A stretch of 47,130 nucleotides of DNA, from contig NZ_RJVR01000351.1 in assembly GCF_003999195.1 (NCBI RefSeq), positions 1 through 47,130 of the forward strand, given 5' to 3'. Under the pieces are notes generated by a model. The model did no database searches, had not been told where the DNA came from, and was given only the letters and a program-made list of their open reading frames with translations. Shown here piece after piece: positions 26,365 to 33,261 of this stretch; within the stretch, counting starts at the first letter, position 1; each line of letters opens with the position of its first letter. This DNA comes from Streptomyces soli. GTDB taxonomy: Bacteria; Actinomycetota; Actinomycetes; Streptomycetales; Streptomycetaceae. The position numbers and the translations under genes are program-made.

Positions 26365-26700
26365 ATGGGACGCCAGGAAAATCCGTTGGATCCGGGGGCC
26401 GGGCCGGTCCATCGCAGTACATCCCGAACCTCAAGCCGGCCAAGCGCTGGCGCCACCTACCCGCAGCCGCCAACCTCGGCCGCTCGGACTCCTCGCTCGG
26501 CGCGGTACTGGCCGCAGTCCTCCTTGGCGGTCCTAAACTGGTGTCTGTGCGTGCGGTTCTCCCTACCGCCGGTCGCGTACCACGTCCGGGCCGAACTGAC
26601 CGGTCACGGCCTGGTCGGCGAGTACACCGAGGCCGGACTTCAGTTGGCCGGCTCTGCGCTCGGCGTCGACTGCCCCGTCAGGGGAGGGTCCCGCGCGAGG
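26365..26700 (+). pseudogene. Remnant of a helix-turn-helix regulator gene
   Basis: An ATG behind a GGAGGGGGA site starts MGRQENPLDPGAGPVHR, an N-terminus typical of large streptomycete Xre-type regulators that should continue with a helix-turn-helix. Here the frame turns into unrelated, frameshifted sequence after about 17 residues. Other frames contain scraps such as PNLKPAKRWRHLPAAANLGR. The 551 bases between the amidase and the oxidoreductase therefore hold no intact gene. The assignment rests on a short N-terminal resemblance only. Confidence 0.35.
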
Positions 26701-26828
26701 CGTGGCGATTGACTCTCCCATGAGGCAAGACTGACGCTTCTTGGATGGAAGCGCTGCTGAGCGGGTGGCGGGCAGGGGCGTAGGAGGAGATGGACTCGCC
26801 CCTTTGGTTCATTTACTAGGAGGAGGTC

Positions 26829-27887
26829 ATGACCGAGCGACTGGACACGGTGGTGATCGGTGCCGGCCAGGCTGGACTCGCGGCAGGGGCGCATCTCGCC
26901 CGGACGGCCAGGGAGTACCTGATCGTCGATGCCCACTCGAGTATCGGCGAGCCTTGGCGCCGCAGGTGGGACTCGCTGCGGCTGTTCACGCCTGCCGCTG
27001 TCAGCGGCCTTCCCGGCCTGCCTTTCCCCGGCCCGGGCAGAGCCTTCCCCAGCAAGGATCAGATGGCCGACTACCTGCAGTCGTACGCCCAGATCCTTAA
27101 CCTGCCGGTCCGCTTGGACACCCGGGTCCACGAGCTCGCTCGGCGCGGCGACCGGTTCCTCCTCGACCTGGGCGACGTCGGCCTCGAAGCGGACATCGTG
27201 ATCGTGGCCATCGGCTCCTTGCTCGCCCCCCGCATCCCCCCATTCGCCGACGGACTCGATCCGGCAATCCAGCAGCTCACGGTGGCCGATTACCATAACC
27301 CCACCGAGGTCGCCTCGGGACCGGTACTGGTGGTCGGGGCCGCCAACACCGGCGTGGAGATCGCCACTGAACTCGCCACGGCGCACTCGGTCTGGCTCGC
27401 CGGCCGCCACCCCGGCCACATCCCGTTCAATCCCACCGGGCCGGTCTTCTGGCGACTCGCCCACCGTCTACTGACCGTCGACAGCTCCATGGGACGCAGG
27501 CTCCGCGCGGCCACGAGTGGTAAGGGCACACCTGTGATCAGGAGCAGTCCCCGGCAACTGACGAAGGCAGGAGTCGAACGGCTGCCCAGGGTCGAAGGGC
27601 ACTCCCATGGCCTTCCCCTTCTTGGCGACGGGCGGGTCGTACGCCCCGCGGCCATCGTGTGGGCGACCGGCTTCCGACCGGACTTCGGCTGGATCAACCT
27701 GCCCGCTTTCGACGAATTCGGCATGCCACGCCACACGCGCGGAGTATCCGAGATCCCGGGCCTGTACTTCGTCGGCCTGCCGTTCCAGTACAGCTTCACC
27801 TCAGAATTCGGCTGTGGCGTCGGACGAGACGCCGAATACGTCGTGCGACACCTCACCGGCCATGCCGGTGACGTAGTGCTGGCGTGA
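26829..27887 (+). CDS. FAD/NAD(P)-dependent monooxygenase-like oxidoreductase
   Basis: A 352-residue flavoprotein with two Rossmann motifs: FAD-binding VVIGAGQAGLAAGAHLA at the N-terminus and NAD(P)-binding VLVVGAANTGVEIATELA near residue 160. The arrangement matches the YUCCA/CzcO-type group of flavin-containing monooxygenase-like proteins. WDSLRLFTPAAVSGLPGLPF is the usual segment between the first strand pair, and IVWATGFRPDFGWI the C-terminal ATG motif. A very strong AGGAGGAGG lies 5 bases before the ATG. It appears to be a single-gene unit between two decayed regions. The oxidised substrate cannot be predicted. Confidence 0.88.
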   Translation: MTERLDTVVIGAGQAGLAAGAHLARTAREYLIVDAHSSIGEPWRRRWDSLRLFTPAAVSGLPGLPFPGPGRAFPSKDQMADYLQSYAQILNLPVRLDTRVHELARRGDRFLLDLGDVGLEADIVIVAIGSLLAPRIPPFADGLDPAIQQLTVADYHNPTEVASGPVLVVGAANTGVEIATELATAHSVWLAGRHPGHIPFNPTGPVFWRLAHRLLTVDSSMGRRLRAATSGKGTPVIRSSPRQLTKAGVERLPRVEGHSHGLPLLGDGRVVRPAAIVWATGFRPDFGWINLPAFDEFGMPRHTRGVSEIPGLYFVGLPFQYSFTSEFGCGVGRDAEYVVRHLTGHAGDVVLA

Positions 27888-28095
27888 AGACCCCGGCGGG
27901 GAGCCGGCGGGCGTCTCCGGTTGCCCTCCCAAGGGTCATCCAGATCTTCGGGCGAGGGGCGGGGCTGGCCAATTACCACGCTCGGACTCGCCAACCTGAC
28001 CGGCCCGGTGTCACCCCCGCGTGTGTCCTTCACCCGCCCGAAGCGGTTGACGACGAATACGCGTACCTCGCCCCAACCCTGCGAAGGAGTGAGCC

Positions 28096-28182
28096 ATGCG
28101 CGCAGTCTCCCTGGCCGCCGAAACCGTCCCCGAGCGCCTCCGCGAGCTGTCCACGCTGGAGGTGGATGACGGGCATGACTGA
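28096..28182 (+). CDS. 28-residue peptide ORF before the methyltransferase remnant
   Basis: The ATG at 28096 follows GAAGGAG by 6 bases and encodes 28 residues (MRAVSLAAETVPERLRELST, then LEVDDGHD). A second ATG overlaps its end at 28174. Strong ribosome-binding site, normal composition and coupling to a following methyltransferase remnant suggest a real small gene; it could equally be the 5' end of a broken longer gene. Isoaspartyl-type methyltransferases accompany some lanthipeptide precursors, but this peptide has no Cys and no Ser/Thr-rich core, so a RiPP role is not supported. Confidence 0.35.
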   Translation: MRAVSLAAETVPERLRELSTLEVDDGHD

Positions 28183-28189
28183 GCGTCGT

Positions 28190-28620
28190 GGACTGCGGCA
28201 CCGTCCCGCGGACTGCTCGCCCAGCTCGTCGGTCCCCACGGCTCCGTCACCAGCCTCGATCTCGACACCTACCTGAGCCGCTGGGCCAACCTCATCCGCC
28301 AGGAACGGGGCCTGGACAACGTCCGCTGCCACGCCGCCGACGGCACGGTCGGCTTCCCCGAGCGGGCCCCGTAGGCCCCGTTCGACCCGATGGTGGGTGG
28401 TGCACCCCGCCACTACTGCCAAAGGCGTGGGTGGACCAGGTCAGTGACGGCGGCCTCATCGTCGGCCCGCTGCCGATCGCGGCCGTGCCCACGATGACCG
28501 TCGTCGCCAGGACCCGCGTCCACGGTGGCCCCAGCGGTGGAGGCCGTCTTCAGCACTGGCACCGTGGCGAGGCGGTCCTCGGCAGCGCGGCGCCACAGGC
28601 AGGCGCCCCTACCGCTCATG
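28190..28620 (+). pseudogene. Protein-L-isoaspartate O-methyltransferase-like gene, frameshifted
   Basis: Pieces of one protein lie in successive frames: GLLAQLVGPHGSVTSLDLDT followed by NVRCHAADGTVGFPERAP, then, after a stop and frame change near 28375, VGWCTPPLLPKAWVDQVSDG and GLIVGPLPIAAVP, then AVEAVFSTGT in a third frame from about 28528. This order matches the SAM-binding Rossmann fold of PCMT-type methyltransferases, including the family found near lanthipeptide loci. The N-terminal 70 or so residues and the GxGxG glycine loop are missing. At least two frameshifts and one in-frame TAG make the gene non-functional. Confidence 0.75.
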
Positions 28621-28674
28621 TCTCTCCTCGACTCAATGACGTCCGGATGTCGTCTGTCGTACTGGGTTATCGGA

Positions 28675-29982
28675 TTACTGGCTGGCGCAGGCGCCGACGG
28701 TGTCCGTGTCCAGCCACGGCAGGTCGTGACCCATCCGGTCCCGCTTGGTGCGTAGGTACCCCAGATTGTGCTCCCCGGCCTGCACGGGCATCGGCTCGCG
28801 GCCGGTGAACCGCAGCCCGTGCCGGGTCAGGGCCGCGATCTTCTCCGGGTTGTTGGTCATCAGACGCACCGAGCGCACGCCGAGATCGGTGAGGATCTGC
28901 GCTCCCGCTTCGTAGACACGGGAGTCGGCGGGCAGCCCGAGCTCCAGATTGGCGTCGACGGTGTCCCGGCCCCGCTCCTGGAGTTCGTACGCGCGCAGCT
29001 TGTGCAGCAGTCCGATGCCGCGGCCCTCGTGGCCGCGCAGGTAGATCACCACACCGCGGCCCTCGGACGCCACCCGTTCCAGGGAGGTGCGCAGCTGGGG
29101 TCCGCAGTCGCAGCGCAGCGAGTCGAAGATATCGCCGGTCAGGCACTCGGAGTGCATGCGCACCAGCACGTCCTCGCCGTCGGTCAGCCGGCCGTCGTTG
29201 TCCAACCCGCCGGCGACCAGAGCGATGTGCTCGACCCCGTCTACAGTGCTGCGGTAGCCGAACGCCTGGAAGTCGCCGAAGACACTGGGCAGCCGGGTGC
29301 GGGCCTCGCGGCGCACGGTGGGCTCGCGGCGCACGCTGGGCTCGCCGGCGCGCCGGTAGGTGACCAGGTCCTCGATGGAGATGATCGTCAGGCCGTGCTT
29401 GCGGGCGAACGGAACGAGTTCCGGCAGGCGGGCCATGGTCCCGTCCTCGTTGGCGATCTCGCAGATCATGGCAGCCGGGCGCAGACCCGCCAGGCGAGCG
29501 AGGTCGACCCCGGCCTCGGTGTGGCCGCCGCGGGTCAGCACGCCGCCGGGGCGTGCGCGCAGCGGGAAGATATGGCCGGGGCGGACGAAGTCGTCGGCCA
29601 CGCTGCCCGGGCAGGCGAGCATCCGCAAGGTGATCGCCCGGTCGGCGGCGGAGATGCCGGTGCTGGTGCCGTGTTCGGTGGCAGCGTCCACGGAGATGGT
29701 GAACGCGGTGCGCATGGCCTCGGTGTTCTGGTCGACCATCTGCGGCAGCCCCAGGCGGTCCAGGTCCGGGCCGTCCATGGGCGCGCACACCAGGCCGCGG
29801 CACTCGGTCATCATGAATGCGACGAGCTCGGGCGTGGCCAGCTCGGCGGCGAAGATCAGGTCGCCCTCGTTCTCGCGGTTCTCGTCGTCGACCACCACAA
29901 CCGGGCGTCCGGCCACGATGTCGGCGATCGCCCGCTCAACGGGGTCGAGCGCGAAGCCCGCCTCAGTCTCGTACCAGGTCAT
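28675..29982 (-). CDS. ribBA: Bifunctional DHBP synthase / GTP cyclohydrolase II
   Basis: A 435-residue enzyme for both entry reactions of riboflavin synthesis. The N-terminal DHBP synthase domain (about 1-215) has VVVDDENRENEGDLIFAAE, RPGHIFPL and GGHTEAGVDLARLAG, so its acidic and His catalytic residues are present. The C-terminal GTP cyclohydrolase II domain (about 225-420) has the Zn motif HSECLTGDIFDSLRCDCGPQ, GHEGRGIGLLHKLRAYELQ and a terminal TNNPEKI. The start at 29982 is fixed by AAGGAG 9 bases upstream, although the frame runs on into the ribM remnant. It is the only intact gene of the FMN-riboswitch transcript and probably a second copy beside a housekeeping set. Confidence 0.93.
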   Translation of the reverse strand: MTWYETEAGFALDPVERAIADIVAGRPVVVVDDENRENEGDLIFAAELATPELVAFMMTECRGLVCAPMDGPDLDRLGLPQMVDQNTEAMRTAFTISVDAATEHGTSTGISAADRAITLRMLACPGSVADDFVRPGHIFPLRARPGGVLTRGGHTEAGVDLARLAGLRPAAMICEIANEDGTMARLPELVPFARKHGLTIISIEDLVTYRRAGEPSVRREPTVRREARTRLPSVFGDFQAFGYRSTVDGVEHIALVAGGLDNDGRLTDGEDVLVRMHSECLTGDIFDSLRCDCGPQLRTSLERVASEGRGVVIYLRGHEGRGIGLLHKLRAYELQERGRDTVDANLELGLPADSRVYEAGAQILTDLGVRSVRLMTNNPEKIAALTRHGLRFTGREPMPVQAGEHNLGYLRTKRDRMGHDLPWLDTDTVGACASQ

Positions 29983-30325
29983 GCTGCCGCTCCTTCCACG
30001 TGTCCGGTCGGGTCCGGGGGCCCGGGCCCGCAGCCACGAGCCGCGCACGCCGAGGATCACCAGGACGGGGTAGATGCCGTAGACCAGGCCGGAGAAGACG
30101 AGGCCGCTGCTGCAGGCGAGCGGGACGCCCACCAGGGCCACCGCGAGCCGGGCGAACCAGAACTCCACCCGGCCGCGGGCCTGCGCGACCATCACGGCGA
30201 GCATGCCCACGACGATGTACGGGTTGGGCCACGGGTTCCACGACAGCGCCGGGAACGTCACGAACAGCCCGCCGACCGCAACGGTGCCCGCTGCCCCTGG
30301 CCGCCACCAACCAGGCCCGTTCGCG
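29983..30325 (-). pseudogene. ribM: RibM/PnuC-like riboflavin transporter remnant
   Basis: In the frame directly upstream of ribBA the translation gives VTFPALSWNPWPNPYIVVGM, then FWFARLAVALVGVPLACSSG and VFSGLVYGIYPVLVILGVRG: three hydrophobic segments resembling the C-terminal part of PnuC-type vitamin transporters such as RibM of streptomycete rib operons. The frame is open only from about 30345, after a TGA, and lacks the first membrane segments. It has no stop of its own and continues in frame into ribBA. The N-terminal half has been deleted together with most of ribD. Confidence 0.65.
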
Positions 30326-30354
30326 CCAAGTGGCGAAACTCATCGACACCTCAC

Positions 30355-30511
30355 CGGCATCGCGGCGCTGGTGCCACCCCTCGCCGACGACCTGTCTGCC
30401 GGCGTCGAGAACGACACACCCGACGACTGGGTTGGGGCTGGCGGAGCCGAGCCCGCGGGCCGCGAGCGTAATCGCTCGTCGCATCGCGGGGGCTGCATCG
30501 GCGGTGGCCAC
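30355..30511 (-). pseudogene. ribD: RibD N-terminal remnant (diaminohydroxyphosphoribosylaminopyrimidine deaminase)
   Basis: A GTG at 30511 behind AGGAGG encodes AMRRAITLAARGLGSASPNP, VVGCVVLDAGRQVVGEGWHQ and RRDAGE, the exact N-terminus of RibD deaminases. The protein breaks off just before the zinc-binding GGPHAEV motif and joins unrelated sequence that leads into the ribM remnant. One deletion from the RibD active site into the middle of RibM explains both truncations. The start and ribosome-binding site are still intact, so a short peptide could be made. Confidence 0.75.
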
Positions 30512-30676
30512 CGGGTCCTCCTGCCTCTTCGGGCAAGGACTCCGGGGGCGAGATAGGACTCGTACGAGACGAATACACCGGGGAACGCCGAACCGGGGAA
30601 GCGTTCCGAAGCCAGATGCGCGGCTGCGCACCGCCTCACAGATCACTCACGGCTGCGTACCGGTGCATGCCCGCCG

Positions 30677-30802
30677 CGCACTGCCTCCCATCCGGACTTT
30701 AACCGTCGGTCCAGGAATTTCACCTGGTCAACCGACCGCTGGATGCGGACGGGTCACGGACTTTAACCGTCGGTTCGGAGTTTCACCGATCCCGGAGTGC
30801 GC
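30677..30802 (-). ncRNA. FMN riboswitch (RFN element)
   Basis: The minus strand shows the canonical RFN order: a P1 stem closing GCGCACT with AGTGCGC, GGATCGGTGAAACTCCG, AACCGACGGTTAAAGTCCG, a variable arm, GGTTGACCAGGTGAAATTCC, GGACCGACGGTTAAAGTCCG and ATGGGAG. Both duplicated GGTTAAAGTCCG elements of the six-stem junction are perfect, so FMN binding is expected to be intact. It lies 165 bases upstream of the ribD remnant and would now regulate essentially only ribBA, lowering expression when FMN is plentiful. Confidence 0.95.
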
Positions 30803-31110
30803 TTGACACGTCACGTGGTACATCTTCAGTGTGCCACGGCTGATCGCGGCATATACCGAGGTCGGCGATGGCCTCGCCACCGTCGGCGAGCCTCACCGCC
30901 ACGTCGCCCGTCACCCGGCTCGGATCTTCACGATCGGCAAGTCGGTCGTCACCGCCGTCGAGCCTGCCGGTCAACGTCGACCCCAAGGGCGGCCCTGTCC
31001 GCATCGGCTTGTCACCCCGGGACGGCGTAAGGCGCCGGTCCTACCGGCCTTTCACCCAGGCGCGGCGCGGCACAGGCGCGGCGCGGCACACGCCGGTAAC
31101 GTCGCGGCAC
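30803..31110. other. Gap between the rib leader and the PPOX gene
   Basis: This 308-base stretch must hold the rib promoter (minus) and the upstream region of the plus-strand oxidase-fold gene. Several frames are open but none has a ribosome-binding site or recognisable motif. Around 31067-31092 there is a GC-rich tandem-like run (GGCGCGGCACA repeated). No reliable -10/-35 pair could be picked. Confidence 0.4.
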
Positions 31111-31569
31111 ATGGGAACAAACGCAGGCCCGCGCCCTCTTGAGCAGCGTCACCGTGAGGCGTTGGACCGGTTGGAGCACGACAAGGACGTATGGGTCGCC
31201 ACGGCGGATGCCGGCGGTGAGCCGTGCCTTGTGCCGCTGTCCTTCTGGTGGGACGGCGAGGAGGTGTGGTTGTCGACGCGGGAGTCGAATCCGACGGGGC
31301 GGAATCTGCGGGCGTCGGGGCGGGTGCGGCTGAGTTTTGGGGATACGGGTGATGTGGTGCTCATGGGCGGGACGGCGCGGGAGATGACGAGTGGCGAGCT
31401 GCCGGCAGGGGTGGGTGAGTCGTTCGCGGCAAAGGGCGGATGGGATCCCCGGGAGAGCGGTCCGGCGTATGCGTACTACGCGGTGCGGCCGTGGTGGGTG
31501 CAGACGTGGCGGACGGTGGAGGAGCTGCGGGGCCGGGATTTGATGCGGGAGGGGGTGTGGCTGTTGTGA
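31111..31569 (+). CDS. Pyridoxamine 5'-phosphate oxidase-fold protein (F420/FMN-binding type)
   Basis: A 152-residue split-barrel protein. KDVWVATADAGGEPCLVPLS is the first strand pair, WLSTRESNPTGRNLRASGRV the cofactor-phosphate-binding segment, and RLSFGDTGDVVLMGGTAREM the next strands; the end YYAVRPWWVQTWRTVEELRG is typical of the short PPOX/F420-dependent reductases of actinomycetes. The ATG at 31111 gives the usual length; a longer frame upstream has no ribosome-binding site. Next to a riboflavin locus an FMN ligand is attractive, but members of this family also bind F420, biliverdin or haem. Confidence 0.8.
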   Translation: MGTNAGPRPLEQRHREALDRLEHDKDVWVATADAGGEPCLVPLSFWWDGEEVWLSTRESNPTGRNLRASGRVRLSFGDTGDVVLMGGTAREMTSGELPAGVGESFAAKGGWDPRESGPAYAYYAVRPWWVQTWRTVEELRGRDLMREGVWLL

Positions 31570-31673
31570 GCGCGGTTGCGCGAATCTGGTCGCCCACCGG
31601 AGTCCTGCGGCGCCGGTGCCGGGCAGCCGCCGTAGTCGGACTTGCCATTCCGCAGCCAGGGCTCGGGGGTCAG

Positions 31674-31850
31674 TCAGACCTTGAAGACGCGGGTGCCAGG
31701 ACCACACAGCATGAGGAGGCCTTCGGGGTCGGAGGTGAGCACGGTTACCGGGGCGGGCGAGGCTAGTGCGGTGGCGGCCACGATCGATGACGTTACCGCG
31801 CTGACGCCTGCCGAGACGGGTCCGTCGCCCCGGCAGGCGTCGATACGGGG
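31674..31850 (-). pseudogene. PIN-domain (VapC-like) toxin C-terminal remnant
   Basis: The minus strand is open from about 31850 to a TGA at 31674-31676 and reads SAVTSSIVAATALASPAPVT, VLTSDPEGLLMLCGPGTRVF, then KV. The VLTSDPxxL...L strand-helix end is characteristic of PIN-domain ribonuclease C-termini. There is no start codon in a suitable place and no upstream antitoxin. The catalytic acidic residues of the N-terminal half are missing. Short, so moderately supported. Confidence 0.45.
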
Positions 31851-31861
31851 ACGGCCGCCGT

Positions 31862-33100
31862 CTACTTCAGCAGCGACAGGTCGACCGCGTTCGCCAGCGC
31901 CTGCATGCCGGCCTCGTTCGGGTGGAGGTGATCGCCGGAATCGAAGGCGGGGTTGAGGGCGGCCGGGTCCGCCGGATCGGCGACGGCCTTCTCGAAGTCG
32001 ACCACCCCGTCGAAGGCCCCGCTGGTGCGAATCCAGGTATTGGCCGCCTGGCGGATGGCTTCGGCGGAGTCGCTGTAGTAGCCGGCTCCCTTGTCCGGCA
32101 GCATCGTGCCGCCGATGATCCGGACTCCGGCCGCATGGGCCTGCTGGATCAGATTCTGGTAACCGTTGATCAGGTCCTGTGCGGTGAGCGGGGCACCACC
32201 CGGACCGGCGTTGTTGCCGATGTCGTTGATGCCCTCCAGCAGGATCACGTCCCGCACCCCGGGCTGGCCCAGCGCGTCGTGGGCGAAACGCTTGGTAGCG
32301 CTGATGCCCTGCCAGATGTTCGGCACGTCGGTCAGGACGCGGTTGCCGCCGATGCCGGCGTCCACCACACCCATCGGCTGGGTTCCGGACAGCCGCCGGG
32401 CCAGGTCGTCGGGCCAGCGGTGGTACGCCCCCGCCGGGGTGTTGTAACCGTCGGTGATGGAATCGCCGAAGGCCACCACAGTGCCATGGGCGTCCGGCGA
32501 GGTCACGTCGAGGCCGGAGAGGTAGTACCAGGAGGTGGTCGCCGCGATGTAGTTGCCGTCCGCGGTGTCGGCGGTGTGGTCGCCCGGGGTGGACAGGTAA
32601 CTGGTGTCGAAGGCGTCGGAATGCCAGGTGGCGGAACTGGTCGCGTGCGGGAGGTAGATGCTGACCAGGACGTTCTGGTCAGCCTTGACGGACATCGGGA
32701 CCGGGTCGCTGACCAGTTCCGCCCCGGCCGCGATGGTCACGGACTTCCTGTGGGAGAAGGTGACCGCCCGCTGCGATCCGGCGACCGCCGTGGCCCGGTC
32801 GGCCTGTGCGGCGATGCTCACCGCTCCGACGGTCAGCGGGATGGTGCTGCGCAGATTGGACAGGTGGATACGGAGTGCGGTTCCGTCGATGCTGGAGTGC
32901 GCGACCATCCGGATGGTCTGGTCATTGAAGTTCGGTCCGCCGATCGTCATGCTGGGCGCCCAAGCGGCCACCCGCTGGGGGTTGGCCGCGTGGGAGTCGG
33001 CCGGCTGGCCTTCGGCGAAGGGCGCGCCTCCCATGAGTCCGGCGACGGCGGTGGTCACGGCCAGCAGGGCCAGCAGCGTTGTTCTCTTGGTGACAAGCAT
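31862..33100 (-). CDS. Secreted SGNH/GDSL hydrolase
   Basis: A 412-residue exported protein. The signal peptide ends near residue 30 (LLALLAVTTAVAGLMGGAPF). An N-terminal beta-sandwich of about 160 residues resembles those preceding SGNH domains in actinomycete esterases. The hydrolase domain follows, with block I TVVAFGDSITDGYNTPAGAY (Ser nucleophile), block II Gly in GIGGNRVL, block III LLEGINDIGNN (oxyanion Asn) and block V SGDHLHPNEAGMQ (Asp-x-x-His). All four are intact, so it should be an active esterase or deacetylase acting outside the cell, perhaps on acylated polysaccharide. GAAAGG precedes the ATG. The next gene upstream, in the same direction, is the beta-helix protein, 161 bases away. 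Confidence 0.9.
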   Translation of the reverse strand: MLVTKRTTLLALLAVTTAVAGLMGGAPFAEGQPADSHAANPQRVAAWAPSMTIGGPNFNDQTIRMVAHSSIDGTALRIHLSNLRSTIPLTVGAVSIAAQADRATAVAGSQRAVTFSHRKSVTIAAGAELVSDPVPMSVKADQNVLVSIYLPHATSSATWHSDAFDTSYLSTPGDHTADTADGNYIAATTSWYYLSGLDVTSPDAHGTVVAFGDSITDGYNTPAGAYHRWPDDLARRLSGTQPMGVVDAGIGGNRVLTDVPNIWQGISATKRFAHDALGQPGVRDVILLEGINDIGNNAGPGGAPLTAQDLINGYQNLIQQAHAAGVRIIGGTMLPDKGAGYYSDSAEAIRQAANTWIRTSGAFDGVVDFEKAVADPADPAALNPAFDSGDHLHPNEAGMQALANAVDLSLLK

Positions 33101-33261
33101 GGTTCACCTTTCTCCCGGCCGGCGACCCGGTGCCCGCTGACGTCACGCACGGCCGGAGTACGGCGGTTTCGGCGAAGACGTCAGGGGCACCCGGAGTCGG
33201 CCGGCCAGAGCGGCTTGGTTGTTCGGGCCCGGGACAGGGATTCCGCGGCGATCAGTGGCGC

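Noticed and set aside
28096..28182. Lanthipeptide precursor
   Set aside because: The 28-residue product has no Cys and no Ser/Thr-rich core, and no lanthipeptide synthetase gene is nearby; kept only as a small ORF.
30831..31142. Protein-coding frame between the riboswitch and the PPOX gene
   Set aside because: No ribosome-binding site, no motif, and it overlaps the expected promoter region of the rib transcript.
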